Source of the DNA: Ichthyophonus hoferi
Taxonomy: Eukaryota; Opisthokonta; Ichthyosporea; Ichthyophonida; Ichthyophonidae
Reading direction: 5' to 3'
Assembly: GCA_002751075.1 (NCBI GenBank)
Contig: NAOQ01000015.1
Coordinates: 31,851-95,850, forward strand
Length of the DNA stretch: 64,000 bases
Part shown: positions 12,601 through 26,266 of the stretch, piece after piece
How the letters are laid out: each line of letters starts with the position of its first letter
Position numbering within the stretch: position 1 is the stretch's first letter
Program-made: the position numbers and the translations under genes
The notes under the pieces: model-generated
The model's database searches: none
Told to the model about the DNA's origin: nothing
What the model saw: the letters and a program-made list of their open reading frames with translations, nothing else

Positions 12601-13063
12601 AGATTTCCTGTTCTACTGAACATTACACGATTGGTGAAGGAAGGTTGATGCGTGATATATAATATTCTCTCATTCCTTTCTAGTTATTCATGATTCGCAT
12701 GGATTGTGTTTAAACTTCATATAATCCCTACAGAATCACGGTTATGTGGTAGATGTGAACTCTCTGACCAGTGGATGGCAACCACTGTTTATCAATGCCA
12801 ACGACGACACGAACGAGGGTATCTACAACACTGAGAAGCCTTTCTTCAGTGTTCAGTTCCACCCCGAGTCCACCCCTGGCCCCAGAGACACAGAGTATCT
12901 GTTTGACGTCTTCATTGACATGTGCATCAACAAGCTGCCCACCCTGCCTGCACCAGTGTCCATCATCAAGACTGAGCGTGTTAAGGTCAACAAGGTCCTG
13001 GTGTTGGGGTCTGGCGGTCTGTCCATTGGCCAGGCTGGTGAATTCGATTACTCTGGCTCTCAG
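9662..13063 (+). other. CAD: CAD part 1: glutamine amidotransferase (exons 1-8)
   Basis: Exons: 9662-9782, 10158-10330, 10541-10757, 10953-11035, 11252-11361, 11778-11861, 12260-12389, 12734-13063. Residues 1 to about 375 form the small-subunit-like and class I amidotransferase domains that release ammonia from glutamine. The nucleophile is Cys265 in GICLGHQ, and the His/Glu partners are His349 and Glu351 in FHPES, so this part should be active. The last exon continues into the synthetase, with the first ATP-grasp pre-domain motif [17 protein letters not shown]. Confidence 0.95.
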
Positions 13064-16000
13064 GTTAGTTTTCTAAAACATCTGATTATACAATAGAAAT
13101 GGATTTTCTGTTTATTGTGTCGATAGGTCAAACACATACATGTTCACAGATGGGATTGTAAATATACCGCTGACATTACCTTACAATAAAGTTGTCACCT
13201 TAAAAACCTATTATTATTTATTCCTTTATACCTAGTGTGTTAGTGTAGAAGCAGGATTTGGGTTTAGTCGACATTTTAAGATGTCGGTACAGAAGATTTA
13301 TCTAACAGCTATAATTATTTACCCGGTTCCTTGTCTATGTGCAGTGTATCAAGGCTCTTAAGGAGGAGGGTATCACTACAGTGCTCATCAATCCCAATAT
13401 CGCCACCATCCAGACATCTAAGGGTAGGTGCCTTATACCATACAATCAATCTTGTTTTGGTTATTTGAAGGTCCTCTTATAGCCCGTTAAGGATATTAGT
13501 TTTGATGTTACTATTTAGGAATATGACGAAGCCGCAAAGTTTATAATGACATATACGCATTTAGCTAGCAGATTGAGGAGGTGTTGCAGTGAGTTGGTAT
13601 GCTCGATGTATGTTGTGACCGAGGCCTAAATATATATCAATGGCTAGATAGAAGCAGGATATTTAAGTATATGTGGTGGTTGAGATGGTTCATGACAGGT
13701 CGTTGTTATTTCATATTAGTTTCCAGTTGATTAATATAATAAAAACGCTTACAGGTTTAGCAGACAAGGTGTATTTCCTGCCTGTTACACCCGAATACGT
13801 TTTGAAGGCAAGTATTTAGTCTCTGGCTATGTTTTTTTCCTGTGGCCCTTGAGTAGTATATATGTATGATGCTCTATTTAAAATACGAAAGTATATGCTC
13901 ATTTAGTAGAACTGGAAAAAGCCCTCTAATAATATTTACTGAATAGTAGCTTATGTCTACTAAGCCAGGGTGTATGTCAATGCTTTTTATGTATTCAATC
14001 ACCTTCTTTCTTCTTTATCTGCCCGTCAATTCTTCGGTGCTAGATTACATGCATGCATGTATATCAACAACTGACCCTATGAATACATTATACAGGTGGT
14101 TGAGCACGAGCAGCCCGACGGTATCTTGGTAACCTTTGGTGGCCAGACCGCCCTCAACTGTGCCATCCAGATCAAGGACGACCTGATCAAGGCCGGGGTC
14201 AGGGTGCTGGGTACCCCTATTGAGGTTATCATGTGGACTGAGGTTTGTCTTCCGCCTTACCTTTCTCTTCCCCCTCGCAATAAGTTTACATGAATTATAC
14301 GATTGTACGATTGCTCTGTCGCCTAGCCATAGCCACTCTGAATGAATATCTCTTTGTTATCCCTGTAGCGGAGGACTAGGCTGCTAGTGCTATCTGCTGC
14401 ATGGTTGAAATGTACTGCGATTTGATGAAAACACCATGACATCCTAACTGTAGTAGAGATTAGACGATTTGGCTGTACTCTCAAATATTATGATGTGCAT
14501 GCAGTCCATACCAGTCAAAGTCAATCCATCTGCCTAATGTTTTTATCTTCTAGCTACACTCCAGTACTAACTCTAAACTTGCAGGATCGTGAGCTGTTTG
14601 CTGAAAAGATGGCGGAGATTGACGAGCACTGTGCCATATCCGCTGCCGCCACCACTGTAGAAGAGGCCATTGAAGTCGTAAGTTTTCACTTGGATTGCTG
14701 ATTGTTATGGTTATATTTTATTTCTGGTATTGGCTAAAGTGAAATTGGAAATAATTGACTAATTGACTTCACAGGCACCTATTTGTGGATAGGAGAAATG
14801 ATCCATGCAGGCATTGTTTCTTAGCATAGAATAAAGAGACGTATATATAGAGTCCAGTAAATATATGGACCCACCTGTGCCCCTTAATACGTGTTCTCAA
14901 CACAGTCACTTATTTTACAGGCCCACTGCACATACTAAAATACACATCGTACTATACATCATATGCAATTACAATAAACCATATTGGCAAGTGTATTAGA
15001 ACAATCATCAAGTCATATGCAGTTTTGTATTTTTAGACTATAATACAATACTTGTTTTCTTCACTCTTTCCTTATTATTTAAATTTACTGATATGTCCTT
15101 TCACCCGCAACCTCCACCCTCAGGCCCACAACATCACTGGATACCCTGTAATCTGTAGAGCTGCCTTCACCCTGGGTGGACTGGGCAGTGGCTTTGCCGA
15201 CAATGACGAGGAGTTGAGGGCTCTTGTTGAACAAGCTCTGTCATCTTCCCCCCAGGTGTTGATTGAAAAATCCATGAAGGGCTGGAAGGAAGTAGAGTAC
15301 GAGGTGGTTCGTGATGCCTATGACAACTGCATCACTGTGTGTAATATGGAGAACTTCGACCCTCTGGGCATTCACACCGGTGACTCTATTGTTGTTGCTC
15401 CTTCTCAGACGGTGAGTGTGTAAGCATGCATATATATCTTGTAGAGATTATTGGCACACATGTGGTTATTATATACGAGTGGGAGGGGTCAGATGGACGT
15501 GATTTAATTTAATTGTGATTGGACTGATGTCAGCTGGACGGTCTGGCTAAGCAATGCGCTACGCGTGTCAGTGGTCAACTTCCTGTATGACATCACATTG
15601 CCTATACATATACATATATTGCAATTCCATTGTTTAGAATCTTTTTCTGATCATGTATATCTGTATGTTGTGTATTTTAACCTCCTCCGTCTCCCTATAT
15701 GATGCTATACTGACGCTATAAATAACAGCTGAGTGACCGCGAATTCCATATGCTCCGTGACACTGCCATTAAGACCATCCGTCACCTTGGTGTAATAGGA
15801 GAGTGCAATATCCAGTATGCGCTCAATCCCGAGTCCGAGGAATACTGCATCATCGAGGTGCGCTTTCATGTTAACCCTGTTTTGCTATACTATACCATTG
15901 GCATATATAAAAGAACATTTAATGCTGTTTGTAGACGTTTGTGTTCTCAATAGTATCCAGAAAGAGACTATAAAGTTTAGGTTAATCCACATCATCACGA

Positions 16001-19000
16001 GTGACATTCTTTTCGGTAATTATCATAGTACTTAGGCAATATTTACCATATTTCTGTTGGGATCAGCGGGTTTATAGAAATGTCCCATAAGATAATCCTG
16101 GCCTCCAGTCTTGGGGTGTAAAAACAAAGTAGTCAACTTAGACAGTCAATTAGTTATAATCATATGCCTCTATTTACTAACTGTAGACGTCTATGTATAT
16201 CTACAGGTCAATGCCCGTTTGTCTCGTTCATCTGCGCTTGCTTCCAAGGCTACCGGCTATCCTCTAGCCTTTGTGGCTGCCAAGTTGGCCCTGGGCATTC
16301 CCTTGACCGAGATTAAGAACCAGGTCACCAAGGTCACCTGTGCCTGCTTCGAGCCCAGGTTAGTATAGCGTCTTCAATATTTATACAACCATCGTTATGG
16401 GGGTTGTCTAGAAGGGGATAGGACAGAGGCTTTTAGTATTGGGCCCTACATTTTCCTTGATATATGTCGATGACTATACCAGTGATATTGTACTTAAGGT
16501 GTCAATACAACATGTGTAAAGACAACATATACATCAAATAAGGCGACTGTCACGTATACGTATGTCTCAACTTGCCCCTCCCTTGCAGTCTCGATTACTG
16601 CATTGTCAAGATTCCTCGTTGGGACTTGAGCAAGTTCTCTCGCGTGGACAACAGGGTTGGGTCAGCCATGAAGAGGTATTTATTGCTACTCTCCACATGC
16701 CCCAAAATGCATCTATATATTTTTACACACTATGCCTTATACATCCATCACCTATATTTTTGGTGTGTATTAATATTATTATGGCCCAATCATCTTACAG
16801 TGTGGGCGAGGTGATGTCAATTGGTCGCACCTTCGAGGAGGCTATTCAAAGGGCTATTCGTTGTGTGGATGACAAGCTGGCTGGGTTCCAGCCCCAGGAT
16901 GCCAAACTCGTCGAGTAAGTATCTATCTTATCTTTCTCTCTCTCTCTTTGCACATGTATAGTCTGGTCTGGGGTTACTAATGAATATACAATGTGCCTGA
17001 CTTTACTTTAGTGGGAAAATAAACGTGTTGCGACAAGAATGATACGGAATGATAGTTTATATATATAGCAGGAGACTGCAGGCTAAAAGGAGTGTATGTC
17101 CCAACCCTTAAAACATAAAACATAAAACATATGCATGGGTCTAGTTACTTTTCTATACAGCATTTTCCCGTCTGAATCCTGATTTTTCACCCTGTTGTTC
17201 TATATAGCATTGAGGAGATCGACAATGCCCTGGTGAACGCCACAGATAAGCGACTCTTTGTGGTGGCTACTGCCCTGAATCTGGGATATACAGTGGAGCG
17301 TATTCACGAATTGACCAAGATTGATCTTTGGTTCCTCCAAAAGCTCCAGCGTCTGAACTTATACAGGGTATGTATGTATATGTATATGGTATACCTTCCA
17401 AGTACAGGAGTGTGACAGAAGGGAATCAACAGGAGCGGTGTTAAGTAGTGATGTTAGAAATACGTTGCTAATGCTGCTCTGTCAACTTCACAGAAAGAAA
17501 TGAAGCAACACACGCCCGCCACATTTACAGTTGGGATGCTTCTCAAGGCTAAGAAGTTAGGGTTCAGTGATCGTCAGATCGGCTCCTTCATCAACACCGC
17601 TGAGCTGGCCATCCACCAGATGCGTACTGAAAATAGTATGTGCTCTGTTGGCTTGTGTTGTAGTTGTAAACATTGTTTATATGCATCGTGTTGTTGCTTT
17701 AGACTATCTCTGATTCTTAAGAGAATTTAGCTACTGTATTAGAAATTGAAGTCTTGATTATACTTTTATTGGCTCCATGCGACCTCTTCCCAACCTGACC
17801 ACCACCGCCCCTTCTGCACCTTCTCTCTCTCTGGCCACCCTATAGACATCATGCCATGGATCAAGCAGATTGATACTGTGGCAGCCGAGTTCCCCGCCCA
17901 GACTAACTATCTTTACTGCACCTACAATGCCAATACCCACGATGTTGAATTTAACGAACATGGTGTATTGGTTCTTGGAAGCGGCGTGTACCGCATTGGC
18001 TCCAGTGTGGAGTTTGATTGGTGTGCTGTCCGTGGTATGTGACGTGTTCTTACCTATGTGTTATGATAGGCCTATACACTAATTAAAATATAGTAGTGTA
18101 TTGGTTTGCTATATATGTTATATTAGAATTATGGGTTGGATAAATGTTTGCATATTTATATATATATATATATATCCGATTAGTTTGGCATGGCTTATTT
18201 TTGTGAGGCTCAAACCAACAGTAAAGATTTATATAGGAACAATTACAATTGTATTGGATGCATTCCAGTGTTTATGTATTGACTATGTAGAAATTTAAAT
18301 GTGCTTGAAACCGTTTTAGTATTTGCCGAGTATACTATACTGTTAACCAATGGTGTCTGGGGCTCTACAGCGGTGCGTACCCTCAGGGCCGAGGGCATCA
18401 AAACCATCATGCTTAACTACAATCCCGAGACCGTCTCCACTGATTATGATGAAGTAAGGATAATACCCATATATATATATATTCTCCTGCCCCTTGTTTC
18501 TAGTCTCTCCCATATCCTTTTAAAGTATCTATGTGAGATTATTTAAATGATTCAAGGTAGCAATATAATATATATACATAATATATATAAGGCTTGTAAA
18601 TACATGACTAACCACACGTTTTCATCGGATATAGGTTGATAGATTGTACTTTGGCGATATCTCATTGGAGACCGTTCTGGACATTTATACCCTAGAGACT
18701 AGTGCCGGTGTCCTATTGGCCATGGGTGGACAGGTATGTATATATGTTATGCATATATGCATACACTCAAGTGTTTGTTATTAATTGTAAAAGGACGTAG
18801 GCAAGGTGGCTTTGTTGCTCTGACATATATATGTGTAGTGCATACCTAGTCAATGATAAGATTCAATATTCACAGATCATCATCACTTAAAAAGGTACAG
18901 TAGGGGTAATAGTAATATAGGCAGTCGTAGCTAGAGCAGTCAACCACCACAGTTTCTTACTTCTTAAGAATGTCCTTGCAGGTACCCAACAATATTGCTA

Positions 19001-22000
19001 TAGCCCTTCATCGCTGCCACGTCAAGATCCTGGGCACATCCCCAGTGAATATTGATATGGCTGAGAACCGCTACAAGTTCTCTCGTATGCTCGATACTCT
19101 CCAGGTAAGTGCCTGTATATATGCATGCGTGTGTATGTATTGCTTATAATCTCACTACCTTTCCTGCATCCTGTCAATAAAACCATTTCTCAACAAGTGT
19201 AATAATGCTAGTTACAAAGGGTCCACCTCTACCTTGGCCTCATCCCTTTTATGCCATTGAAGACATTTAGGGCTCCTCAATATAGTCACACGGGGCACCT
19301 TAAAACCATGACCTCACCGCCTTTCAATTATATATAGGTGGACCAACCTCTGTGGAAGGAGCTGACCTCTATGGAAGAGGCGTCTGGTTTCTGCAAGCGT
19401 GTGGGCTACCCTGTATTGGTGCGTCCTTCATACGTCCTGAGTGGAGCCGCCATGAATGTTGTTTACACGGAAGGGGATCTGGCCGAGTACCTCAGTGCTG
19501 CCGTAGAGGTCAGCAGGGAAAACCCTGTGGGTAAGTTGGAATATAGTTCTAATATTAGTCACTTGGCTACGGGTTTTCTATTTGATACGTCGTCTATATA
19601 CAGATTACACTGCATTCTACGCTAGCATATGTTTTCTGTCGTCTTTGGTATGAATAATCTCCTTGACAACCACCAAATACCATTAATATGCACTAATGGC
19701 CCAACCCTGCCCTCAGTGATCTCCAAGTTCATTGAGAATGCCAAGGAGATTGAGATGGATGCCGTGGCGAAGGATGGCCGTTTGGTCATGCATGTGATCT
19801 CTGAGCACGTTGAAAATGCTGGTATGTTTTGCGTTTTAATCTTCATCTCAACAACCTTCTGAATAGTCGTAGTTGTTCTGATTTAAAAATGAATACTTCA
19901 TGCAACCCTATTAACTTTGTTTTCTCTACTACTGAATGACTATACAATAGATGGCCCTAATGATAAAATTTGAGGCTCAAGATAAATTTGTTACGAATAC
20001 TGTCTTGTATGGGATGAAAAGCTTAATTTTGCCTATGGGACTATGTGGAATGTAATGTGAATCTGGATAGATAACATCGTCTTAATTGGAAACTGCATCT
20101 ATAGTCAATTGGCAAAAAGGGTTTACTTTTGATATTAAACATAGCCCTTCATTGTGGACGACCACTTATATTATATATTATATTTAATACGCAGGTGTGC
20201 ACTCTGGCGATGCCACCCTGATCCAGCCCCCCCAGGACTTGGACGAGGTCACGGTCATCAAGATCATTGAGGCTACTGCTAAGATTGCTGAAGGCCTTCA
20301 CGTGACAGGTAGGCTTATGGCATGATTAATATGATTAATGGTGGTCTTTGGGGGAATTGCGGGGTTGTTTGTTATGGTATGGGATATCACATGTAACTTT
20401 ACTAGTGCTATGTGTTCATTTGTCTAGTATGATGGACATAGGTACTATATGTTAGCACTAAATACATATGTCATGTTTGTTAATTTATATACTGCATATG
20501 CAGGCCCCATGAACATCCAGTTCATTGCTAAGGACAACATGATCAAGGTCATTGAATGCAACGTTCGTGCCTCTCGCTCATTCCCCTTCGTGTCCAAGGT
20601 AAGCCACCCTACATACGCACCACTGTAGAATAATTTGGCCATCTTTGTCTATATTTACTCAATAACTTGCTAGCTCACTTGCTTTCTCTGTCCTGGTGTC
20701 GCGTACGTATTCAGTCATTATTCTTATTTCTTGGGTTCTTTTCTTTTTAAGGCATCAATGCTTTAATGATAATAGTAATAGGTCACATATTCACATGGAC
20801 ACATCACGGGATATACAGACCATCAATGTAGATCTGATTGAGATGGCTACTAAGGCCATGACCGATCTGCCCTTCACGCCATACCCTATGGCCGACAGAC
20901 CTCCCCTTGACTTTGTCGCCGTTAAGGTTCCCCAGTTCAGTTTCAACCGCCTTGCTGGCGCTGATCCCGTCATGGGTGTGGAGATGGCCTCTACTGGTGA
21001 GGTATGTAGGCCTGTATGGTGGCAAAGATTACCTTGCTTTTCCAGTCTTTTTTTCTTTTTAGTAGAAATATGTATAAGATTGTCTACCTATCTGTTTTCG
21101 CAAATAATAAACAGAGAGGTAGGTGTCCGTGAGTGCATGCACATCATATTAAGTTCATAATTGTAGTTGGTTCCTGCTAATTAGTACTAATTATTTATCT
21201 TATGACGAACCCAGATTGCCTGCTTTGGCCGCAACAAGCAAGAAGCCTACCTGAAGGGTCTATTGGCTGTAGGATTCAAGTTGAGCACGGACAAGAATGT
21301 GCTTCTCTCTATTGGTAATGTTATTGCTTCTGTTACATTACTATTGAATTATTATTTTAAAATTCAATTTGTATTGCGAACTTTTATTGACAATTACTTT
21401 TTTCTTCTTTTTCATATTGTCATTCTGGTACACATTTCATAACATAGCCGTTTTGGTACAATTTAGTTACTTATTAAGGCAAAGTTATTTACTTATCAAT
21501 GAATTGTTCGACTATTGACATACTATAACTGTGGTATGTGATTATTTTCAATGGAACGAAGTGTATGACATCAAAGGTGGAATCTATTGCAGTGTTGATC
21601 TAACCAAGTAATACTTGCACACTATCCACAACATATAGGCTCTTACAAGGAGAAGGCCGAGTTCCTTCCTTACGCTGCCAAGTTGGCGAAGATGGGTTAC
21701 AAACTTCACGCCTCCCCTGGAACCGCCGACTACCTCCAGGAGCATGAGCTGCCCTGTACCACCTTGGATCTGCTGTCATTTGAGGTGTGTGGTCTCCACG
21801 TACTAATCTTTTTTGCATCTATTTTTTCTTTCTTTTTCTTTCATTCTGTGTTGGGCCATGCCTGGTTATTCTGTCTGACTGCCGCATATCCATGTGTTTC
21901 TGAACTGTTCTGATTGATGGTGATCATGTACGTGTACTATCTATGACTTCTATTAAGTTTACTCTAGAGGTGATGGGTCTGAACGTGAAATAAACAGTTT

Positions 22001-25000
22001 ATTAAAAGGTACATTTGGCTAGCCATGAAAGCAGCTCATGTTGGCAATGGTTTGGGATATAAGCCGTGTACGGACGGTTATTACGCCATTATATTTTAAG
22101 CTAATCATATGTGGGGCTGAATAGCACGACGAGATTCGGGAGAAGGATGAGTACAGTATTGGCCGCTTCCTAAAGGAGAAGATGATTGCTCTCTATGTGT
22201 GTCTGCCCTCTCGCAACAAGTACCGCCGCCCCACCTCCTACATGTCTCGTGGCTATAAGACTCGTCGTATGGCCATTGATTTCCAGGTATGCATTTCTCC
22301 TATCAATAAGCTATTCAATCATTGCCAGGAATACATGCATGCATGCATATATATATACATACAAGGATACAAGGTTTTTATTTCTTTTATGTATTTGAGG
22401 ATTAATACTCCAGTCCTATTTAATATATCCTGATAATGTTATTGGATGAAAATCTGTATCTAATTATATTGTTTGATAATATTCAAGATACTATATTACC
22501 AAATACACATTATTTCTCATTGACACCTTGCTGGGTATTTGCAGGTTCCTCTGATCACCAACGTCAAGTGCGCCAAGCTGTTTGTCGAAGCCCTTGAAAT
22601 CTACCCTAATATTGTATCATGCCCCATTGGTCCCTACGACTCCAAGTCTTCATACCAAGCCCTCAATCTGCCAGGATTTGTCGATATCACTGCCCAATGC
22701 ACCCTCTGGTTAGTCTTCACAGAAACCCGTTTTATTCGCTAGTCTTTGGATGCTATATATATACACGTTCATTCCTTATATTTAAAGTTGAACAATATTA
22801 TGAGCATTCCTTTTTATAGAACGTAGTAAATGGCCTGCATGCAATTGGATGATGTAGTAAAAATATAATGATTGATCATTAATGTAATTTATTCTTGTTT
22901 TCCCAATTGCAGTGCACCAATCGATATTACTGATGCTAGTGCTGCTGCTCTGGCTGGGGGTGTGACTGTCATTAACTTGGTCCCGACATGCCGCGATGAA
23001 GGTGAGACTTTAATTGGTTGACTCTGGTGTGTGATTAAATTGCCAGGACTGATTCGTAACTATTATTACTTATTTTAGTAGGGTTCCAAATGATCGTATG
23101 AATATTTTACAACGATTAGCATGAAAATAAATTAAATTTAACGTCATGATGTGCTAATTTATAGTGGAGAAAATTCAACTTACAATGGCTGAGAAATGAA
23201 AATTGTAGGACAAGCAATAACAAAAAGAGTAATGTGGTTTGGCGTAATGACCACTCTGGCTCTGCAGGTCTACCCAATGTTTTGGAAGCCCACCGCATGG
23301 CTGTTGGCAACGCCCACTGTGATTATTCTATCATGACATGTGCCACCAGTGCTGCCTCCGGAATTGATGCTGCAGGTAAAACATTTTGTTCATATTTTTT
23401 CCTTTCTATTTCTAGCTTTTGGTTGATTGTATAGCTCAGTAAGGAATCGGAGCTAATCAGAACTAAACACGAAAATGGGGAGGTGAGGACGTGTTGCTGG
23501 TTTTCAATATTTCTTGGGGCTGCAAATATGGTACATGGATATGATATGATTATCATCAGATATACCTCTTCTTATGAACCCCACTATGTACAGGGGAGAC
23601 CTCTGGAGTGTTCATTCAGGCCGCCCTGAAGAACGGTATGCAGCCCCATCTTGGCACTCTGTCTCAACTGGAGAGCTACCTGACCACCACTAGTCCTCAG
23701 CTGCCTATCATCATTCAAGCCACTGGCACCACTCTAGCCTCAGTGCTGTTCCTCAGCCAGATCTTGGACAGACCTGTGCACATCACCCAGGTGGGTACCG
23801 CCGAGGATCTGAAGCTAGTGATGGCAGCCAAGAGCAAGCAGTTCAACATCACTTGTGACGTTAATCCTCTGGCTCTTTTCCTGACCCCTGAGGACTTTGC
23901 TGTCGAAAAGAGGAGTGCTGTTGCTCAGTTGGTCGGCTCGATCTTGGATGTGGAATTCATGTGGCAGAACCTTGCCGCTGTAGATTGCTTCTCTGTAGGC
24001 TCTCTGGCTGCTGAGAACACTTCCTTCTTCCAGGCCGCTGTTTCTCTGCTTTTGACTGCTGTCAACCACGGTAGATTGACCCTCGATGATCTCGTCAGTA
24101 AGTACTCCACCGTTCCCAAGAGCATCCTTCGCATTCCCAATCAGGTAGATACTCGCATAGAGGTTGACTTAGACAGGGACTGGGTCCTCCCTGCCAGCTC
24201 TGCCCTTGCTGGCCATCGTGTACGCGGATATGTTGCGCGTGTTGTTGTTCGTGGCGTCACTGTCTATGTTGATGGAAAGACTTGTTCTCAGGGTACTGGT
24301 ATGGCTGTGAAGACAATGCCTTATGCCGGTAGGCCAATTGCCCCTGTGGTGCCACTCCAGCACACTCCTGTCGTGGGCCCCACACATGATGCCTTCCCAT
24401 CCGCCTTGTTCTCCGAGACCACGCCTGTCCTTGCTGCTACCAACCTGACCCCCCTCACTCCTATGCAGTCAGGTGAGTACTGTGGGGCTTTATGTTGGCT
24501 GTATGTTGCTCTGTCAATAGCATTTTCATTATATTCCTGTCTTTTTTTTATCAGATATAAATTAACAATGACGTCTTATAGACGAAATTACTGTGGGTGA
24601 TGTAAATGCTGTTTCTACGGCATATAGAAATATAGACCTGTGATATTATTAGATATGCTTGGGCATTATCAACATTACAAAGCATTATTTAACTAACATG
24701 TTATTGTCTCTATAGCTGTGTCCTACCCTGAACCCTCTCCTATGGTCGGAGGACGTGCCTATGCCCCCATGCAGGAGGTATTTGTTTTATTTGGTTTTAC
24801 TTTTTCTTGTTCTTTCTCTTTCTTTATATTTAATCATAAATGCAAAGATATCACGTGACTTGGGGATTATACGAGGTGCTAGTTAGTATGCTAATACCAC
24901 TATATAATTGTATTTATTTTATGTTCCAGATGTACTCTATGCAAAAACGTCTTTCTGAAAATCTTGAAGCCAATCGTTTATACGTATATATATATATATA

Positions 25001-26229
25001 TATATATATATTAGTCATGGGAAGTCAGTACTGATCATACATACATACATTACACTTTACCTCTATTACAGAGCCCTGCCGTGGTACCTATACCCCCTAC
25101 CACCCCTGCTCTCACTGCAGCCGTGCAGAAGACCGGTCTCCAGCATATCCTGTCAGTCAAACAGTTTGATCGCAAGCAAATGCACTAGTAAGTCTTTCCC
25201 TGATGTGTGTTTTTTTTTTTTTTATCGTTTTTTCTTCCCAGTCTCTTTACCGAATTTTTTTACCTCTGTTTTAACATGTAAAAGTACCTGTAGTGTTAGC
25301 GATTCACTACACGGTAATTAAGGTAGCATTCCAGAGATGATCAGCTCATACTATTTTCATCAATCCCATTGTGTATGACATATATACAGCATTACCCAAT
25401 TGGGAAGGCAACACAAAACCACATACTTACCACACTATGATCTACAGCATCTTCCAGGTCGCACAGGAGATGAGTGCTCTGGTGTCTCGCATGGGTTCCG
25501 TCAATATCCTGACCGGCAAGGTCCTTATAGCCATGGTAGGTTCTTTCTCTATAGCTTACATATAATGTTGAGTTTTCTCCCTTCACACCTATCTACTTTA
25601 ACACCCGAGCATATGAACATACTTTTAGGAAGTCAACTTTTTTTTTTCGTTTTCGTAATGGGTATGTAGTGGTCCAGTAACCCCACACTAACAAGGGTTA
25701 ACCCTATAGTTCTACGAGCCCTCTACTCGCACCGCCACATCTTTCCAGACAGCCATGCTGCGTCTGGGTGGTGAGGTCATCTATGTCAACGAAAAGTCGT
25801 CCTCTGTTGGCAAGGGAGAGACCCTTAAGGATACCATTCGCTGCCTCGACTGCTATGCTGACATGATTGTGATTCGTCATCCTGAAGTTGGCAGGTGAGC
25901 TAAGCAAATCCCCAAACTGTGATCTCATAGGCTGAAGGTCTTGGTCAGTAATTTTAATTATTAAATCAATTCTTCACTTATTGAATATATAGTAGTAATC
26001 TGTATTGCAAACACTGTTGAATATTCACGTATCTAGTATAACCCAACTAATAAGACTATGTAATTCTTCCTTGCAGTGCCAAAGAGGCTGCTTCCGTATC
26101 TTCCGTGCCCATTATCAATGCTGGTGATGGAGCAGGCGAGCACCCCACTCAGGTAAAGCTTGTTCCATGCTTTTGTTTTAGATTTTACTACTTAGTTAAT
26201 TTATTTCATTGTGCCGTTGGGGTAGATTT

Positions 26230-26266
<37 letters not shown>

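Noticed and set aside
23815-24387. Minus-strand frames opposite the large CAD exon
   Set aside because: They are shadows of the strongly coding plus strand.
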